A DNA stretch of 64,000 nucleotides from Phycisphaeraceae bacterium (GCA_004213555.1 SHAP01000005.1:1-64000); one strand, 5' to 3'; shown: positions 16,197 through 25,280, numbered from the stretch's first letter. The notes: a model not told the origin generated them from the sequence alone. Translations and numbers: made by a program.

Positions 16197-16531
16197 GGTT
16201 GTTGGTGGGTGTTGTTGAAGGCAGACGGTGGCGCAGTTTGGGTTCGGGCCAGTTCGATAATGCCAGTGATCTCGGGATCGGTCAGATTCACAGTGGTGGC
16301 TTCGACGGCCTCTTTTATGGCTTGATGAAGGTCGGCGTCACCTGCCGACATGAGGTCGGCGCGAATCAGCAATTCGCCAAGTGAATTGGCCTCTTGTTCA
16401 GAGCGCCCAAGCTTTTGTTCCAAAAGATCTCCAGCCGCTCGGGCCATTTGGGTGGCCTGCTGAAATCGCAGCGCATCTTCGTGGACGAACTTCTCATGGA
16501 AGCCTGTGCTTTGATGTTGTGCGTCCAGCAT
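16193..16531 (-). CDS. DUF1476 (ATPase inhibitor subunit zeta)-like protein
   Basis: 112 residues, almost all helix, no signal. The first part, FHEKFVHEDALRFQQATQMA, matches the pattern of the alphaproteobacterial F1Fo-ATPase inhibitor zeta (F-x-x-KF-x-H-x-x-x-LRF). It is followed by a conserved-looking LEQKLGRSEQEANSLGELLI helix and a third helix starting ADLHQAIKEAV, in the same order and length as DUF1476. In Paracoccus zeta blocks ATP hydrolysis by binding F1. Here it heads the operon with the DUF1080 and pentaheme genes, and no ATPase genes are near, so its target is unknown. CTGGAG lies eight bases before ATG 16531. Confidence 0.65.
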   Translation of the reverse strand: MLDAQHQSTGFHEKFVHEDALRFQQATQMARAAGDLLEQKLGRSEQEANSLGELLIRADLMSAGDADLHQAIKEAVEATTVNLTDPEITGIIELARTQTAPPSAFNNTHQQP

Positions 16532-16632
16532 TGATGCTTCTCCAGCCCCTCGGATTCGGGTTGTTGATCGTACTCGGATCCCGACGCCATGTGACGGAAT
16601 CGGTCAGGCAGTGAATGCTTCGTGGTGCGGGT

Positions 16633-16794
16633 TCAGCCCCAAGCGGCCAAGATGGCCACGAGATCGTTGAACTCGACGGCCCCGTCTCCGTTGACATCTC
16701 CAACATCACCGGTGCCCCAGTTGGAGAGGACAATCAACACGTCAAACAGACCGACCATGCCGTCCCCGTTCAAGTCTTCGGGCGGTCCAGGCGG
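16633..16794 (-). other. Out-of-frame dockerin-like module downstream of the GH13 gene
   Basis: A 53-codon stretch in a different frame from the GH13 gene reads GPPEDLNGDGMVGLFDVLIV and then DVNGDGAVEFNDLVAILAAW, ending G-stop at 16633. This is a two-motif dockerin-like calcium-binding module like those ending the 39408 and 52068 proteins. It has no start of its own. One added C (or two fewer) in the C10 tract at 16802-16793 would join it in frame to the GH13 enzyme. Confidence 0.85.
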
Positions 16795-18641
16795 GGGGGG
16801 GGAGGGGGTGGAGGATTGCCAACTTGTGAAAAAATCAAACAGGTGTAGGGCCCAATACCGATCTCCGCCGATTGTCCCAGACCGTCATAGGGGATGGCGT
16901 CGGTGGTGATGTCATACCCGGGATGGTTGCCGTAGTCCTCCCCGTAGTTGGTGCTGTCGGAATTGAAAATGACTTTCCATTCTCCCGAGCGCGGGAAGCC
17001 GATGCGGTAGTTGCTCCACGATTGGTCGCGAAAATTCATCACCACGAGCACATCGTCTCCAGGCCCACCGTCCTGAAAGCGGTGAAAACCGACCAGTTTG
17101 TCGTTGTTGTTGACATGGAAGAAGTTGATGTTTGGCCCAGTCAAACCACGACTGTTTCCATTGAGGTTGCGTCGCAAGGCGATGAGATCTCGGTGCAGCT
17201 CGAACACGCCTTGGAACGTTTCTTTCTTGGACCAATCCAAGGCGATTGAGTCGCGAAAATATTCATCCTCCAAGAATTCCTGTCCTTGGAAAATCATGGG
17301 TACGCCTGGAGCAGTCATAACCAAAGCTCCACCGAGCGTTGAGCGTTTCCTTGAGAAGTAACTGCCAGCATTTCCTGGCCAGATGGTTTCAGGCACCCGT
17401 GAACGGCCATTGGCCACTTCGTCATGGTTTTCGGTGAACAGCACCCGTTGGACGGGATCGCCGTTGTAGGCAAAGTTGACAGCGTCGTGCACCGCCCACA
17501 TGTTTCGGTCGTCGTCGTTCGCCGCTTCGATGGCGTTGCGGACGGGCCAATGGAAATTGGGGTCCCACTGGCTGTCAAAACCTGCACCACCTTGCGAGGT
17601 TGGTCGGGTCATGCCCCACTCGCTGTAGCCATCTTCGGCCACGATGATTTTTTCGGGGCTTTGTCCGTCAACACTGTTGTTGAGGTACTGAAGCCAGCTC
17701 CAGCCGTCAGGGTTGTCTTGGACATCTCCACCGCCGAGATCAGCGCCGGTTCTTCTGATCCAAGCGGTGCCGTCTACCCGAAGTCCATCGATGTGCATGC
17801 CGTTGAGAAAGTACATCGCGCTTTCGACGAGATACTCACGAACTTCGTTGCGGCCAAAGTCGGGACGCGTGTCCCCCCACGGGGTCGCGCCACGATCGTC
17901 GTTGTAGAAGTAAATGCCACCCCATTCACCTTGCGACCATCCATCAAACCTCCAGATGCCGAGATCAGATGGCCCCAGGTGGTTGTACACCACGTCGAGC
18001 AACACCGCGATCCCACGCTCGTGGCAAGCATTCACGAATCGCTGCAGCCCACGCATGCCCCCGTAGGACTCTTCTACCGCGAAAACATGTCCTGGGTTGT
18101 AGCCCCACGAAAGGCCGCCTGCAAATTCGTTGACAGGCATCAGCTCCACGGCATTGATGCCAAGCTCCACCAAATGGTCAAGACGAGCGATGGCTTGATC
18201 AAACGTGTTGGGGGGGCTGCCGCCAGGAAAGGTGCCGAGATGCATCTCGTAAATCACCAGTTCATTCCAGTTGTCTATTTGGAACGATTGATCGGTCCAA
18301 GCAAAATCGGAAGGATCCATCAGGATGGAGTTGCCCACACTGTTGACCATCTCCTTGGCCCAAGGATCAGGCCGCCAATTGACCCCGCTGTTGACCACCA
18401 CGAACTTGTATTGGTCTCCGGCTTCTGGACCCGAGATCCCCCCCTCCCACCAACCGTTGGCGCTGGAGGACAGCACGTTGGCGTTGAGGTTCCAACCGTT
18501 GAAGTCACCCACCACGCGGACTGAGCTGGCAAACGGAGCCCAGACCCGGGCGTACGCTCCTCCAGAGACCAGCTCGAGGCCATTGGCCGACAGCACGGAA
18601 GTGAGAGCCGATGCAACCAAGCAGCAGAGGGATCGCTTCAT
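16770..18641 (-). CDS. Secreted GH13 alpha-amylase/branching-enzyme-like protein, frameshifted at the C-terminus
   Basis: 623 residues as read. Signal peptide MKRSLCCLVASALTSVLSA; CBM48-like domain (about 28-105: ARVWAPFASSVRVVGDFNGW); then the GH13 (beta/alpha)8 barrel. Catalytic landmarks: GIAVLLDVVYNHLG (region I), DGLRVDGTAWI (nucleophile Asp), KIIVAEDGY (acid Glu), LFTENHDE (region IV His-Asp). A C-terminal beta domain follows. The layout is that of glycogen branching enzymes and trehalohydrolases, but secreted. The frame runs through PPPPPPPR and stops after RLDRPKT because of a C10 tract; one more C restores a dockerin. TATGGT lies six bases before ATG 18641. Confidence 0.85.
   Translation of the reverse strand: MKRSLCCLVASALTSVLSANGLELVSGGAYARVWAPFASSVRVVGDFNGWNLNANVLSSSANGWWEGGISGPEAGDQYKFVVVNSGVNWRPDPWAKEMVNSVGNSILMDPSDFAWTDQSFQIDNWNELVIYEMHLGTFPGGSPPNTFDQAIARLDHLVELGINAVELMPVNEFAGGLSWGYNPGHVFAVEESYGGMRGLQRFVNACHERGIAVLLDVVYNHLGPSDLGIWRFDGWSQGEWGGIYFYNDDRGATPWGDTRPDFGRNEVREYLVESAMYFLNGMHIDGLRVDGTAWIRRTGADLGGGDVQDNPDGWSWLQYLNNSVDGQSPEKIIVAEDGYSEWGMTRPTSQGGAGFDSQWDPNFHWPVRNAIEAANDDDRNMWAVHDAVNFAYNGDPVQRVLFTENHDEVANGRSRVPETIWPGNAGSYFSRKRSTLGGALVMTAPGVPMIFQGQEFLEDEYFRDSIALDWSKKETFQGVFELHRDLIALRRNLNGNSRGLTGPNINFFHVNNNDKLVGFHRFQDGGPGDDVLVVMNFRDQSWSNYRIGFPRSGEWKVIFNSDSTNYGEDYGNHPGYDITTDAIPYDGLGQSAEIGIGPYTCLIFSQVGNPPPPPPPRLDRPKT
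16793..16802 (-). repeat. C10 homopolymer at the GH13/dockerin junction
   Basis: Ten C in a row on the coding strand, with a C5 run next to it. The tract sits in a proline-rich linker, exactly where the frame is lost. It could be a sequencing or assembly error, or a slippage site. Confidence 0.95.
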
Positions 18642-18647
18642 GCTTCC

Positions 18648-18653
18648 ACCATA
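18648..18653 (-). promoter_or_regulatory. -10 element (TATGGT) six bases before the GH13 start
   Basis: TATGGT-N6-ATG, the predicted leaderless arrangement. GGTGG between the two could also act as a very close ribosome binding site. Confidence 0.4.
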
Positions 18654-18779
18654 AACCGGGGATGGCACTGGGCCTGCGATTCTTCACATTTCAGTCGGAA
18701 AAACGTCCATCGGTGTCGAATAACACATCCTTTACGTCGTATTTTCCAAACTCAGAGCGACTCCTGCATACTACATGGC

Positions 18780-20774
18780 ATGTTCATTGCCGCCGTACTG
18801 ATGTTGGGGTCCCTCGGGGATGCTTTGCTCCCTCAGAATCACCAAGTGGTCTTCGACGCCAGTCGATTCCATACCAATCGCGATGGTCGGGCCCTCGCTC
18901 TGCCTGCCGAAGGTGAGTCTTTTACATTTGCGGTCTACGGCGATCGCACTGGGGGCAACACAGGATTCCTCTCCGACCCCAGCGAAGAACGCAGCGGCCA
19001 TGACCAAGCCCAGCGTGTGCTGGCTCGTGCGGTACGAGACACCAACTTGGCGGGCCCGGACCTCGTCATGACCGTGGGTGATTTGATCCAAGGCTACAAC
19101 ACGACCGAGCCGTGGCTGGAACAGATGCATGAGTATCGAGAGACCATGAATGGGCTCTTGTGCCCATGGTTCCCGGTGGCCGGCAACCATGACATTTACT
19201 GGCGTGGTCCAGATCGTCCGGCGGAAGAACACGAGCAACGGTACGAGCAACATTTTGGCCCGCTTTGGTACGCCTTTGACCACAAAGGGTGTCGATTCAT
19301 TGTCCTTTATTCAGACGAGGGGAATCCCGAAACCGGAGAGCGGAATTTCAGCAAGCCTGATTGTCAAGTGATGAGCCCAGCGCAAAAAGCATGGCTCACG
19401 CAGATGGTGACCGAGGGCGCTTCGATGCGGCATCAATTTGTGTTCCTTCATCATCCTCGGTGGAGGAAGGGTTCCTACGGTGACGATTGGGACCAAGTCC
19501 ACAAGATCTTGGTGTCGGGCGGCAACGTGCGTGCGGTCTTTGCTGGCCACATCCATCAAGCCACCTACGCTGGGCCCCAAGATGGCATCGAGTATTTGTC
19601 ATTGGCGACCGTGGGCGGCGGGCAATCTTTCACGGTTCCGGAAGCCGGATGGCTGCACCACTGGAATTTGATCACGGTTCGTGATGATCAAATTCAAATG
19701 GCGATGTTCCCTGTGGGTGAAACGATGGATCCTCGCATGATGACCGATCAGAATCGGTCCGAAGCCCAGCGGCTCCGTGATGTCCGTCCGGAGTTCCTCT
19801 CTGAACTCCCGGTTCAGGAGGACGGGTCCGTGGATGCTGAAATCTTGGTTCGTCTCGCCAATCCCAACCCCGAGCGTGGGGTGCGATGGCACGTCACCCT
19901 TGAAGGAGATGATCGTTGGGAACTTGAACCCAACCATCGCCACGCCCAAGCTTCTGGCAACGCGCTTACTGAAATGACGTTCCGGGTCCGGCGAATTCCT
20001 GGCCCTGTGGATTCTCGATGGGGCACTCCAGAGTTGGTGCTTTCTTCGGAATGGATGGGACCCGGTGTGGGCATTCAAATTCCAGAGTCCCGCCATGCTT
20101 TCCCCTTGGACATTGATTTGGGTGACCTTCCTGAACCCGACTCTGACCAAGTGTTCAAGACCGGGGTGAAAGGGGCCCACGCCCGAGTGGCGAATTCAGC
20201 ACTTCCCCTTCCGGATGGGCCGATGACGCTTGAATGTTGGGTGCGGCCGGACCGCTTTTCCAATCGGGTTGGCGTGGTGACCAAAACCGAAGGCAGTGAG
20301 TACGGCATCTTCGCCAGCAACGGTCGACCCGAATTTTACATCCATGTTGGAGGCGGCTACCGCGTGGCTGCGGCCCCAGAAAAGTTCCGGTTGAAAACAC
20401 GTTCCTGGTCTCACCTGGCCGGGGTGTATGACGGGAAGGCTGTGCGATTGTTTGTCAACGGCAAAGAAGTGGGCCGATCGGCCGCCAGCGGCAGTCGATT
20501 GACCAACGCATTGCCATTGGTCGTCGGGGGGGACGTTGCTGCAGATGGCACGATGACTTCGCCATTTGAAGGTCGGCTTGAGGAGGTCCGCCTTTCAAAA
20601 GTGGCCCGGTACAGCCAAGATTTTTCGCCACCCGAGCGGCACAGTTCAGATCCAGAAACCATGCTCTTGCTCCCCTGCGATGTGGCTGTGGGGTCATTCT
20701 TGCCCGATCGCTCTGGTCAAAAGGCCCACGCTGCGGTGACTGGTTCAGTCAAACTCTCGGCTTCAGATCGCTGA
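18780..20774 (+). CDS. Secreted calcineurin-like phosphoesterase with C-terminal LamG domain
   Basis: 664 residues. A short signal region (MFIAAVLMLGSLGDALL) is followed by a metallophosphoesterase core (about 45-310): FAVYGDRTGG, MTVGDLIQG, VAGNHDIYW, FVFLHHPRW and FAGHIHQATY supply the two-metal ligands (Asp, His, Asn). After a beta-rich linker, residues about 455-640 form a LamG/concanavalin-type jelly roll (DGPMTLECWVRPDRFSNRVG, SWSHLAGVYDGKAVRLFVNG) likely to bind glycans. It could hydrolyse phosphate esters on extracellular substrates; which ones is unknown. Divergent from GH13. A CATACT hexamer ends eight bases before ATG, so a leaderless message is possible. Confidence 0.85.
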   Translation: MFIAAVLMLGSLGDALLPQNHQVVFDASRFHTNRDGRALALPAEGESFTFAVYGDRTGGNTGFLSDPSEERSGHDQAQRVLARAVRDTNLAGPDLVMTVGDLIQGYNTTEPWLEQMHEYRETMNGLLCPWFPVAGNHDIYWRGPDRPAEEHEQRYEQHFGPLWYAFDHKGCRFIVLYSDEGNPETGERNFSKPDCQVMSPAQKAWLTQMVTEGASMRHQFVFLHHPRWRKGSYGDDWDQVHKILVSGGNVRAVFAGHIHQATYAGPQDGIEYLSLATVGGGQSFTVPEAGWLHHWNLITVRDDQIQMAMFPVGETMDPRMMTDQNRSEAQRLRDVRPEFLSELPVQEDGSVDAEILVRLANPNPERGVRWHVTLEGDDRWELEPNHRHAQASGNALTEMTFRVRRIPGPVDSRWGTPELVLSSEWMGPGVGIQIPESRHAFPLDIDLGDLPEPDSDQVFKTGVKGAHARVANSALPLPDGPMTLECWVRPDRFSNRVGVVTKTEGSEYGIFASNGRPEFYIHVGGGYRVAAAPEKFRLKTRSWSHLAGVYDGKAVRLFVNGKEVGRSAASGSRLTNALPLVVGGDVAADGTMTSPFEGRLEEVRLSKVARYSQDFSPPERHSSDPETMLLLPCDVAVGSFLPDRSGQKAHAAVTGSVKLSASDR

Positions 20775-20788
20775 ATCCAGAGCGGCGG

Positions 20789-22225
20789 CTAGCCAAACAA
20801 CTCGCGAACCACTCGGCCTTCGACATCGGTCAGGCGGAAATCACGTCCAGCGTGTCGATAGGTCAGTCGTTCGTGGTTCAGTCCCAGCAAGGCCAAGATC
20901 GTGGCGTGCAGATCATGGACATGGACTTTGTTGTCCTGGGCGTAATAGCCCCACTCATCCGTCGCGCCAAATGAGAACCCAGGTTTGACACCGCCCCCGG
21001 CCATCCACATGGTGAAGGCATGGGGGTTGTGGTCGCGACCGTTGCCATCTTGCGCATCCGGCGTTCGGCCAAATTCGCCTCCCCACAGCACCAAGGTGTC
21101 ATCGAGCATGCCACGCTGCTTGAGATCGCGCAAAAGGCCAGCAATGGGACGGTCCACTTCACTCGCATTCTTGCGGTGGTCGCGTTCCAAGTTGCCGTGC
21201 TGGTCCCATTTGTATGAGTGGGTGCACTGGATGAAGCGAACACCTGCTTCAGCAAATCTGCGGGCCATCAAGCACTGACGTCCAAAGTGGTCGGTTTGGT
21301 CGTCTCCCACGCCGTACAGGTCAAACGTCGCTTGGGATTCTTGACTGATGTCGGTGACATCCGGGGCTTCGGATTGCATTCGGAAGGCCAATTCGAAGGA
21401 TTCGATCCGGCCTTCCAGTTGAGGATCGTGCCCGACCGCGCCCAATCGTTCTTGTTCTACCGCTTGCAGATAGTCCAGTTGGGCCCGTTGCAGGTCTTTG
21501 GGCAATCCTGCGGTCATGTGGGCAAACTGGGCTCGTGCGGCGGGAATGGCGGCGTTGCCCATGGGGACGCCGTGATGGGCCGCGGGAAGGAAAGCGCTGG
21601 ACCAGTTGACCACGCCGCCGTGTCCCAAGGTGGGACAGATGGTGACAAAGCCAGGAAGGTTTTCGTTTTCACTTCCAAGTCCATACGTAATCCATGAGCC
21701 CATCGATGGTCGCACAAAGGTGTCAGAACCCGTGTGAATTTTCATCAGGGCGGCGCCGTGGGCGGGGTTGGAGCCGTGCAGACTTTTGACCAAACACAGG
21801 TCGTCCACCATCTTGGCCACTTCGGGAAAGATTTCGCTGACCCATTGTCCACTTTCACCATGTTGAGCGAAGCGATACGGGCTTTCCATCAGGTTGCCGG
21901 TTTGCGCAAACTGAACACGGGGTTTTTGACCGGGATAGGGTTTGCCGTGATCACGTCGGAGTGCTGGTTTGTGGTCAAAGGTGTCGACCTGAGAGGGCCC
22001 GCCGTGCATGAACAAAAAGATCACGCGTTTTGCTCGGGGCGTGAACCCTGCCAGTCGAGGAGACAATGGGCTGCTCCCTTGACCAGTGAGGGGTGGGCGC
22101 TGGTCGGCCATCGCCCATTGGCCCAAGAGGCCGTGCAAGGCCAAAGCGCCAAAGCCAGCTGAGGTTTCTCGCAACGCCTCGCGTCGTGAGATGGGGCCGA
22201 TTTGGTGATTTCCGCACCACGTCAT
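20789..22225 (-). CDS. DUF1501 (sulfatase-like) protein with twin-arginine-type signal
   Basis: 478 residues. The N-terminus has a twin-arginine-like signal (SRREALRETSAGFGALALHG) consistent with Tat export. The rest is the DUF1501 fold, related to alkaline phosphatases and sulfatases: RVIFLFMHGGPSQVDTFDHKP, GWVDTF-type spacing, AEAGVRFIQCTHSYKWDQHG, VLWGGEFGRTPDAQ and NGRDHNPHAFTMWMAGGGVKPG. In planctomycetes DUF1501 genes almost always follow a PSCyt1/DUF1549/DUF1553 gene, as here, with only nine bases between. They are presumably co-translated and act together. The substrate is unknown, and no sulfatase formylglycine motif (CxPxR) is visible. Confidence 0.9.
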   Translation of the reverse strand: MTWCGNHQIGPISRREALRETSAGFGALALHGLLGQWAMADQRPPLTGQGSSPLSPRLAGFTPRAKRVIFLFMHGGPSQVDTFDHKPALRRDHGKPYPGQKPRVQFAQTGNLMESPYRFAQHGESGQWVSEIFPEVAKMVDDLCLVKSLHGSNPAHGAALMKIHTGSDTFVRPSMGSWITYGLGSENENLPGFVTICPTLGHGGVVNWSSAFLPAAHHGVPMGNAAIPAARAQFAHMTAGLPKDLQRAQLDYLQAVEQERLGAVGHDPQLEGRIESFELAFRMQSEAPDVTDISQESQATFDLYGVGDDQTDHFGRQCLMARRFAEAGVRFIQCTHSYKWDQHGNLERDHRKNASEVDRPIAGLLRDLKQRGMLDDTLVLWGGEFGRTPDAQDGNGRDHNPHAFTMWMAGGGVKPGFSFGATDEWGYYAQDNKVHVHDLHATILALLGLNHERLTYRHAGRDFRLTDVEGRVVRELFG

Positions 22226-22234
22226 GCTTTCACC

Positions 22235-25200
22235 TTAGTCCAAGTAAATGAATTCACTGCTGGCAAAGACGGATTGAATCAATCCCATCCATGCAGAACG
22301 TGCGGAATTGTCCACATCAAGGGTTCTGAGAAGGTGGCTCGCACGTTGGCGTTCTTCGGCCCGAGGCGATCTGGCGTAGGCCCGATTCCAGAGTTCCGTC
22401 AGGGCATCCTCGATGGGTGATGTGTGCAATACCCCCGCGAGACGTTCGGCTTCTTCAAGAACCAGGGGTGCATTCAAAAAGAACAAGGCTTGCGAGGATA
22501 CCACCGTGCTTGGACGCTTCCCAAAAGAGACCGACGCGTCCGGATAGTCAAAAATGGAATACAAGTCGTACATGTCGTTCCGGATGACCGGGAGGTATAT
22601 GGCGCGTCGCCGGTCCTCATAGCTCTCGTTGCTCGCAGATTGGTCGTTGTTGACGTAAGCAAAGTTGTCGGTCTCGAGCAGGCTTCCGCCCATGGTGGGG
22701 TCGATGCCGTCCGAGACCGTCAAGATGGCATCTCGGATCGCTTCGGCTTCGTAGCGTCTTCTGTGGCTTCGCCACAGCAGTGTGTTGTCAGGATCCAGCT
22801 GGGCCATATCTGGTCGGTGTTGTGACGATTGTTGCCACGTCTCGCTGGTCAAAATAAGACGGTGCAATCGTTTCAGGCTCCACCCGTCTTGGATAAACCA
22901 CCGCGCGAGCCAATCCAACAGTTCCGGGTGGGTGGGCTTCCCGCCCCGGGTCCCAAAGTCTGAGGGTGTATCGACCAGCCCTACCCCAAAGTGTCCTTGC
23001 CACACTCGGTTGACAATGACCCGTGCGGTGAGAGGGTGTTCTGGATGCAACATCCACAAGGCCAGATCAAGCCGTCCGGAATTCGACTCGATGGGGGGCG
23101 CCGGCACCAGATGGTCGCTGACTTGCAAGAAGCCTCGCGGAATGGCTTCACCAATGCGTTGGGTGTGGTCTCCACGGGCGTGTAATTTCACCGAGCGTGG
23201 TTCGGGCTCGTCTCGCACTGAGATTGTGTCCGGTGCGATGGGGACTTCCATGGCCTGAATCTGCTCAAGGTGTTGTTTGGCAAAAGTCCACGCTTCGAAA
23301 TCCACTTTGCTTGCCCCAGCCCGTTCAAGGTCGGTGGGGGAGAATGGGCCATCATCGAGCCACCGATTCCGGACTGTCTTTTGATTCGAATCTGTTTCAC
23401 CGTCAGACGATGTTCGGTCTTTCTGCAAGATCGATCGGATTTCAATTTGCGTGGCGTTTGGGTCTTGGGTCCATTCTGGAGTGAAGACGAGCTGTTCGTG
23501 AAGACGTGTCACAAAGCCAACGGGAAGATTGAGCGATTGGGCAACGGCAACAAATTGGTCCGTGGTGTGTGCTTCGAGAGTGGTGTGTCGAAGTGACATG
23601 CGGTCAATATGGGGAAAGCTGACCGGCCGCTCCAAACGAATGGTGACTGAACCTGCAGGCCAATCTCCGGTGTAGACATCGACCCAGCGCTGGGTGTCGG
23701 GATAGAAAGATCCTGTTGCCGCGGCCAAAGCATCATTGGACGTTTCGGTACCGTTGATGATCAGTTTTAGGGGCCTGGATTCTGCGCTCGCATAACGCAA
23801 CGCGAGTGTCCAGCGTCCAGATGCAGGGACTTCAACATCCCACTCCACGAACTGAAGTTCGTTGGGGCGGGTGGTGTGAATCACACCAATTCCAGGTCCC
23901 CAATGGTCAAAATCTTGGTTGAGGTTGGAGCGGTCAAATGCCTCAGCCTCCCGGCCGATTCGTGAAATTGGCATCTGGGCCACCGCTTCGATGGCTTGCG
24001 GAAGTTTGGTCAGCCAAGTGTCTTGCAAGCCAGCATCAACTTGTTTTTGGACTTGACCGATGGCTGATTCCGCAGCCTCCAGATCGCTTTCCCAAGCTTT
24101 TCGTTCTGCAATCACCTCAGGATGCGCGGCTGGGCGCTCCAGAACCCTGGCCACGGTGTTGAAGGTGGCCATGGTTTGTGTGGAATGCATGATTCCTGCC
24201 ATGGAGTAGTAATCCCTCGCGGGAATGGGATCAAATTTGTGGTCATGGCAACGGGCACAGCCAATGGTCTGGCCCAGAAAAGTCTTTCCGATGGTGTCGA
24301 GTTGCTCGTCGACAATGTCGGCCCGCATTTTGGCCTTGTCCGGCTCCGCCAATACTTTGGGGCCCAGTCCCAAAAATCCAGTGGCGATGATGCGGTCGCG
24401 GGCCAAGTCGCGGTTGTCCGTGGGCGGAAGCAGATCTCCTGCCAACTGCATCGTGACGAATTGGTCATACGGCAGATCGTCGTTCAAGGCTTGGATGACC
24501 CAGTCACGCCAGCGCCAGGCGTTGGCGAAGGCAGTGTTTTCATCGAGGCCATTGGAGTCGGAATACCGAGCCACGTCCATCCAGTGTCTGGCCCACCGTT
24601 CGCCATAGTGAGGGGAATCCAGCAACTTGTCCAACGTCAGATTGAATCGTTCGCTGGCATGGGATTCGTCAAAAGCACGGAGTTGCTCAAGGGTCGGGGG
24701 CAATCCAGTCAAAGACAGATGGAGTCGCCGCAGGAGTTGGCTTTCTTCGGCGGGGGGTGAGGGGGTGCCCCCGGCACGCGCAAGCTTGTCGCCAATAAAT
24801 CGATCAATGGGGTGTTGAGCAGAATGGATCGGGGGGGCCTCGTTCCCCATTGGTCGATACGCCCAATGCTGCAAGCGATCCTTCAGCTGAAGAGCGGATT
24901 CTTCAATGGCAGCTTCGCTTGACCTTGGAGGACGTGGGTCCGGAGCGCCGAGTTCAATCCAACGACGGACATCCGCGATGGTGGATTCTGGGAGCCGGCC
25001 GGAAGGAGGCATCCGAAAGTCGGGGTTGTGGTACTCAAGGGCTTCGAGGAGCCTTGAACTCGAGGCGTCACCGGGATGAATAACAGTTCCAGCATCGCCT
25101 CCTTTTGCCATGCCCTCCGGGGTTGACAAGACGAGACCGCCTCGGATTTTGTCGCCACCGTGGCAACTGATGCAGTGATCGACCAGCATGGGCCGCACGG

Positions 25201-25258
25201 TTCGCTCGAACAGTTCCAAACCAGGGTCTGTGGCCGTCAGCAGAAGGAGGCAAAGCAC
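22235..25258 (-). CDS. PSCyt1-DUF1549-DUF1553 secreted cytochrome protein
   Basis: 1007 residues. A very short leader (MLCLLLLTATD) precedes a cytochrome c domain with the haem motif CISCHGG and a distal Met in FRMPPSG. DUF1549 (PSCyt2) spans about 150-370 (PIDRFIGDKLARAG, WARHWMDVARYSDSNG) and ends with a second CxxCH (IGCARCHDHKFDPI). A beta-rich ligand-like domain lies at about 470-580 (GRWTLALRYASAESRPLKL). DUF1553 (PSD1) fills 690-975 (RVIVNRVWQGHFGVGLVDTP). It is a planctomycete-typical protein of unknown chemistry, paired with DUF1501. GTG 25258 has no Shine-Dalgarno but TAGATT lies six bases upstream, so the message is probably leaderless. Confidence 0.9.
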   Translation of the reverse strand: MLCLLLLTATDPGLELFERTVRPMLVDHCISCHGGDKIRGGLVLSTPEGMAKGGDAGTVIHPGDASSSRLLEALEYHNPDFRMPPSGRLPESTIADVRRWIELGAPDPRPPRSSEAAIEESALQLKDRLQHWAYRPMGNEAPPIHSAQHPIDRFIGDKLARAGGTPSPPAEESQLLRRLHLSLTGLPPTLEQLRAFDESHASERFNLTLDKLLDSPHYGERWARHWMDVARYSDSNGLDENTAFANAWRWRDWVIQALNDDLPYDQFVTMQLAGDLLPPTDNRDLARDRIIATGFLGLGPKVLAEPDKAKMRADIVDEQLDTIGKTFLGQTIGCARCHDHKFDPIPARDYYSMAGIMHSTQTMATFNTVARVLERPAAHPEVIAERKAWESDLEAAESAIGQVQKQVDAGLQDTWLTKLPQAIEAVAQMPISRIGREAEAFDRSNLNQDFDHWGPGIGVIHTTRPNELQFVEWDVEVPASGRWTLALRYASAESRPLKLIINGTETSNDALAAATGSFYPDTQRWVDVYTGDWPAGSVTIRLERPVSFPHIDRMSLRHTTLEAHTTDQFVAVAQSLNLPVGFVTRLHEQLVFTPEWTQDPNATQIEIRSILQKDRTSSDGETDSNQKTVRNRWLDDGPFSPTDLERAGASKVDFEAWTFAKQHLEQIQAMEVPIAPDTISVRDEPEPRSVKLHARGDHTQRIGEAIPRGFLQVSDHLVPAPPIESNSGRLDLALWMLHPEHPLTARVIVNRVWQGHFGVGLVDTPSDFGTRGGKPTHPELLDWLARWFIQDGWSLKRLHRLILTSETWQQSSQHRPDMAQLDPDNTLLWRSHRRRYEAEAIRDAILTVSDGIDPTMGGSLLETDNFAYVNNDQSASNESYEDRRRAIYLPVIRNDMYDLYSIFDYPDASVSFGKRPSTVVSSQALFFLNAPLVLEEAERLAGVLHTSPIEDALTELWNRAYARSPRAEERQRASHLLRTLDVDNSARSAWMGLIQSVFASSEFIYLD

Positions 25259-25264
25259 AGGAAC

Positions 25265-25280
25265 AATCTACGAATATTCG
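25265..25280 (-). promoter_or_regulatory. -10 element (TAGATT) with adjacent palindrome CGAATATTCG
   Basis: TAGATT at 25270-25265 lies six bases before the GTG of the PSCyt1 gene. Immediately upstream, 25271-25280 is the perfect palindrome CGAATATTCG, well placed to bind a dimeric regulator. Confidence 0.4.
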
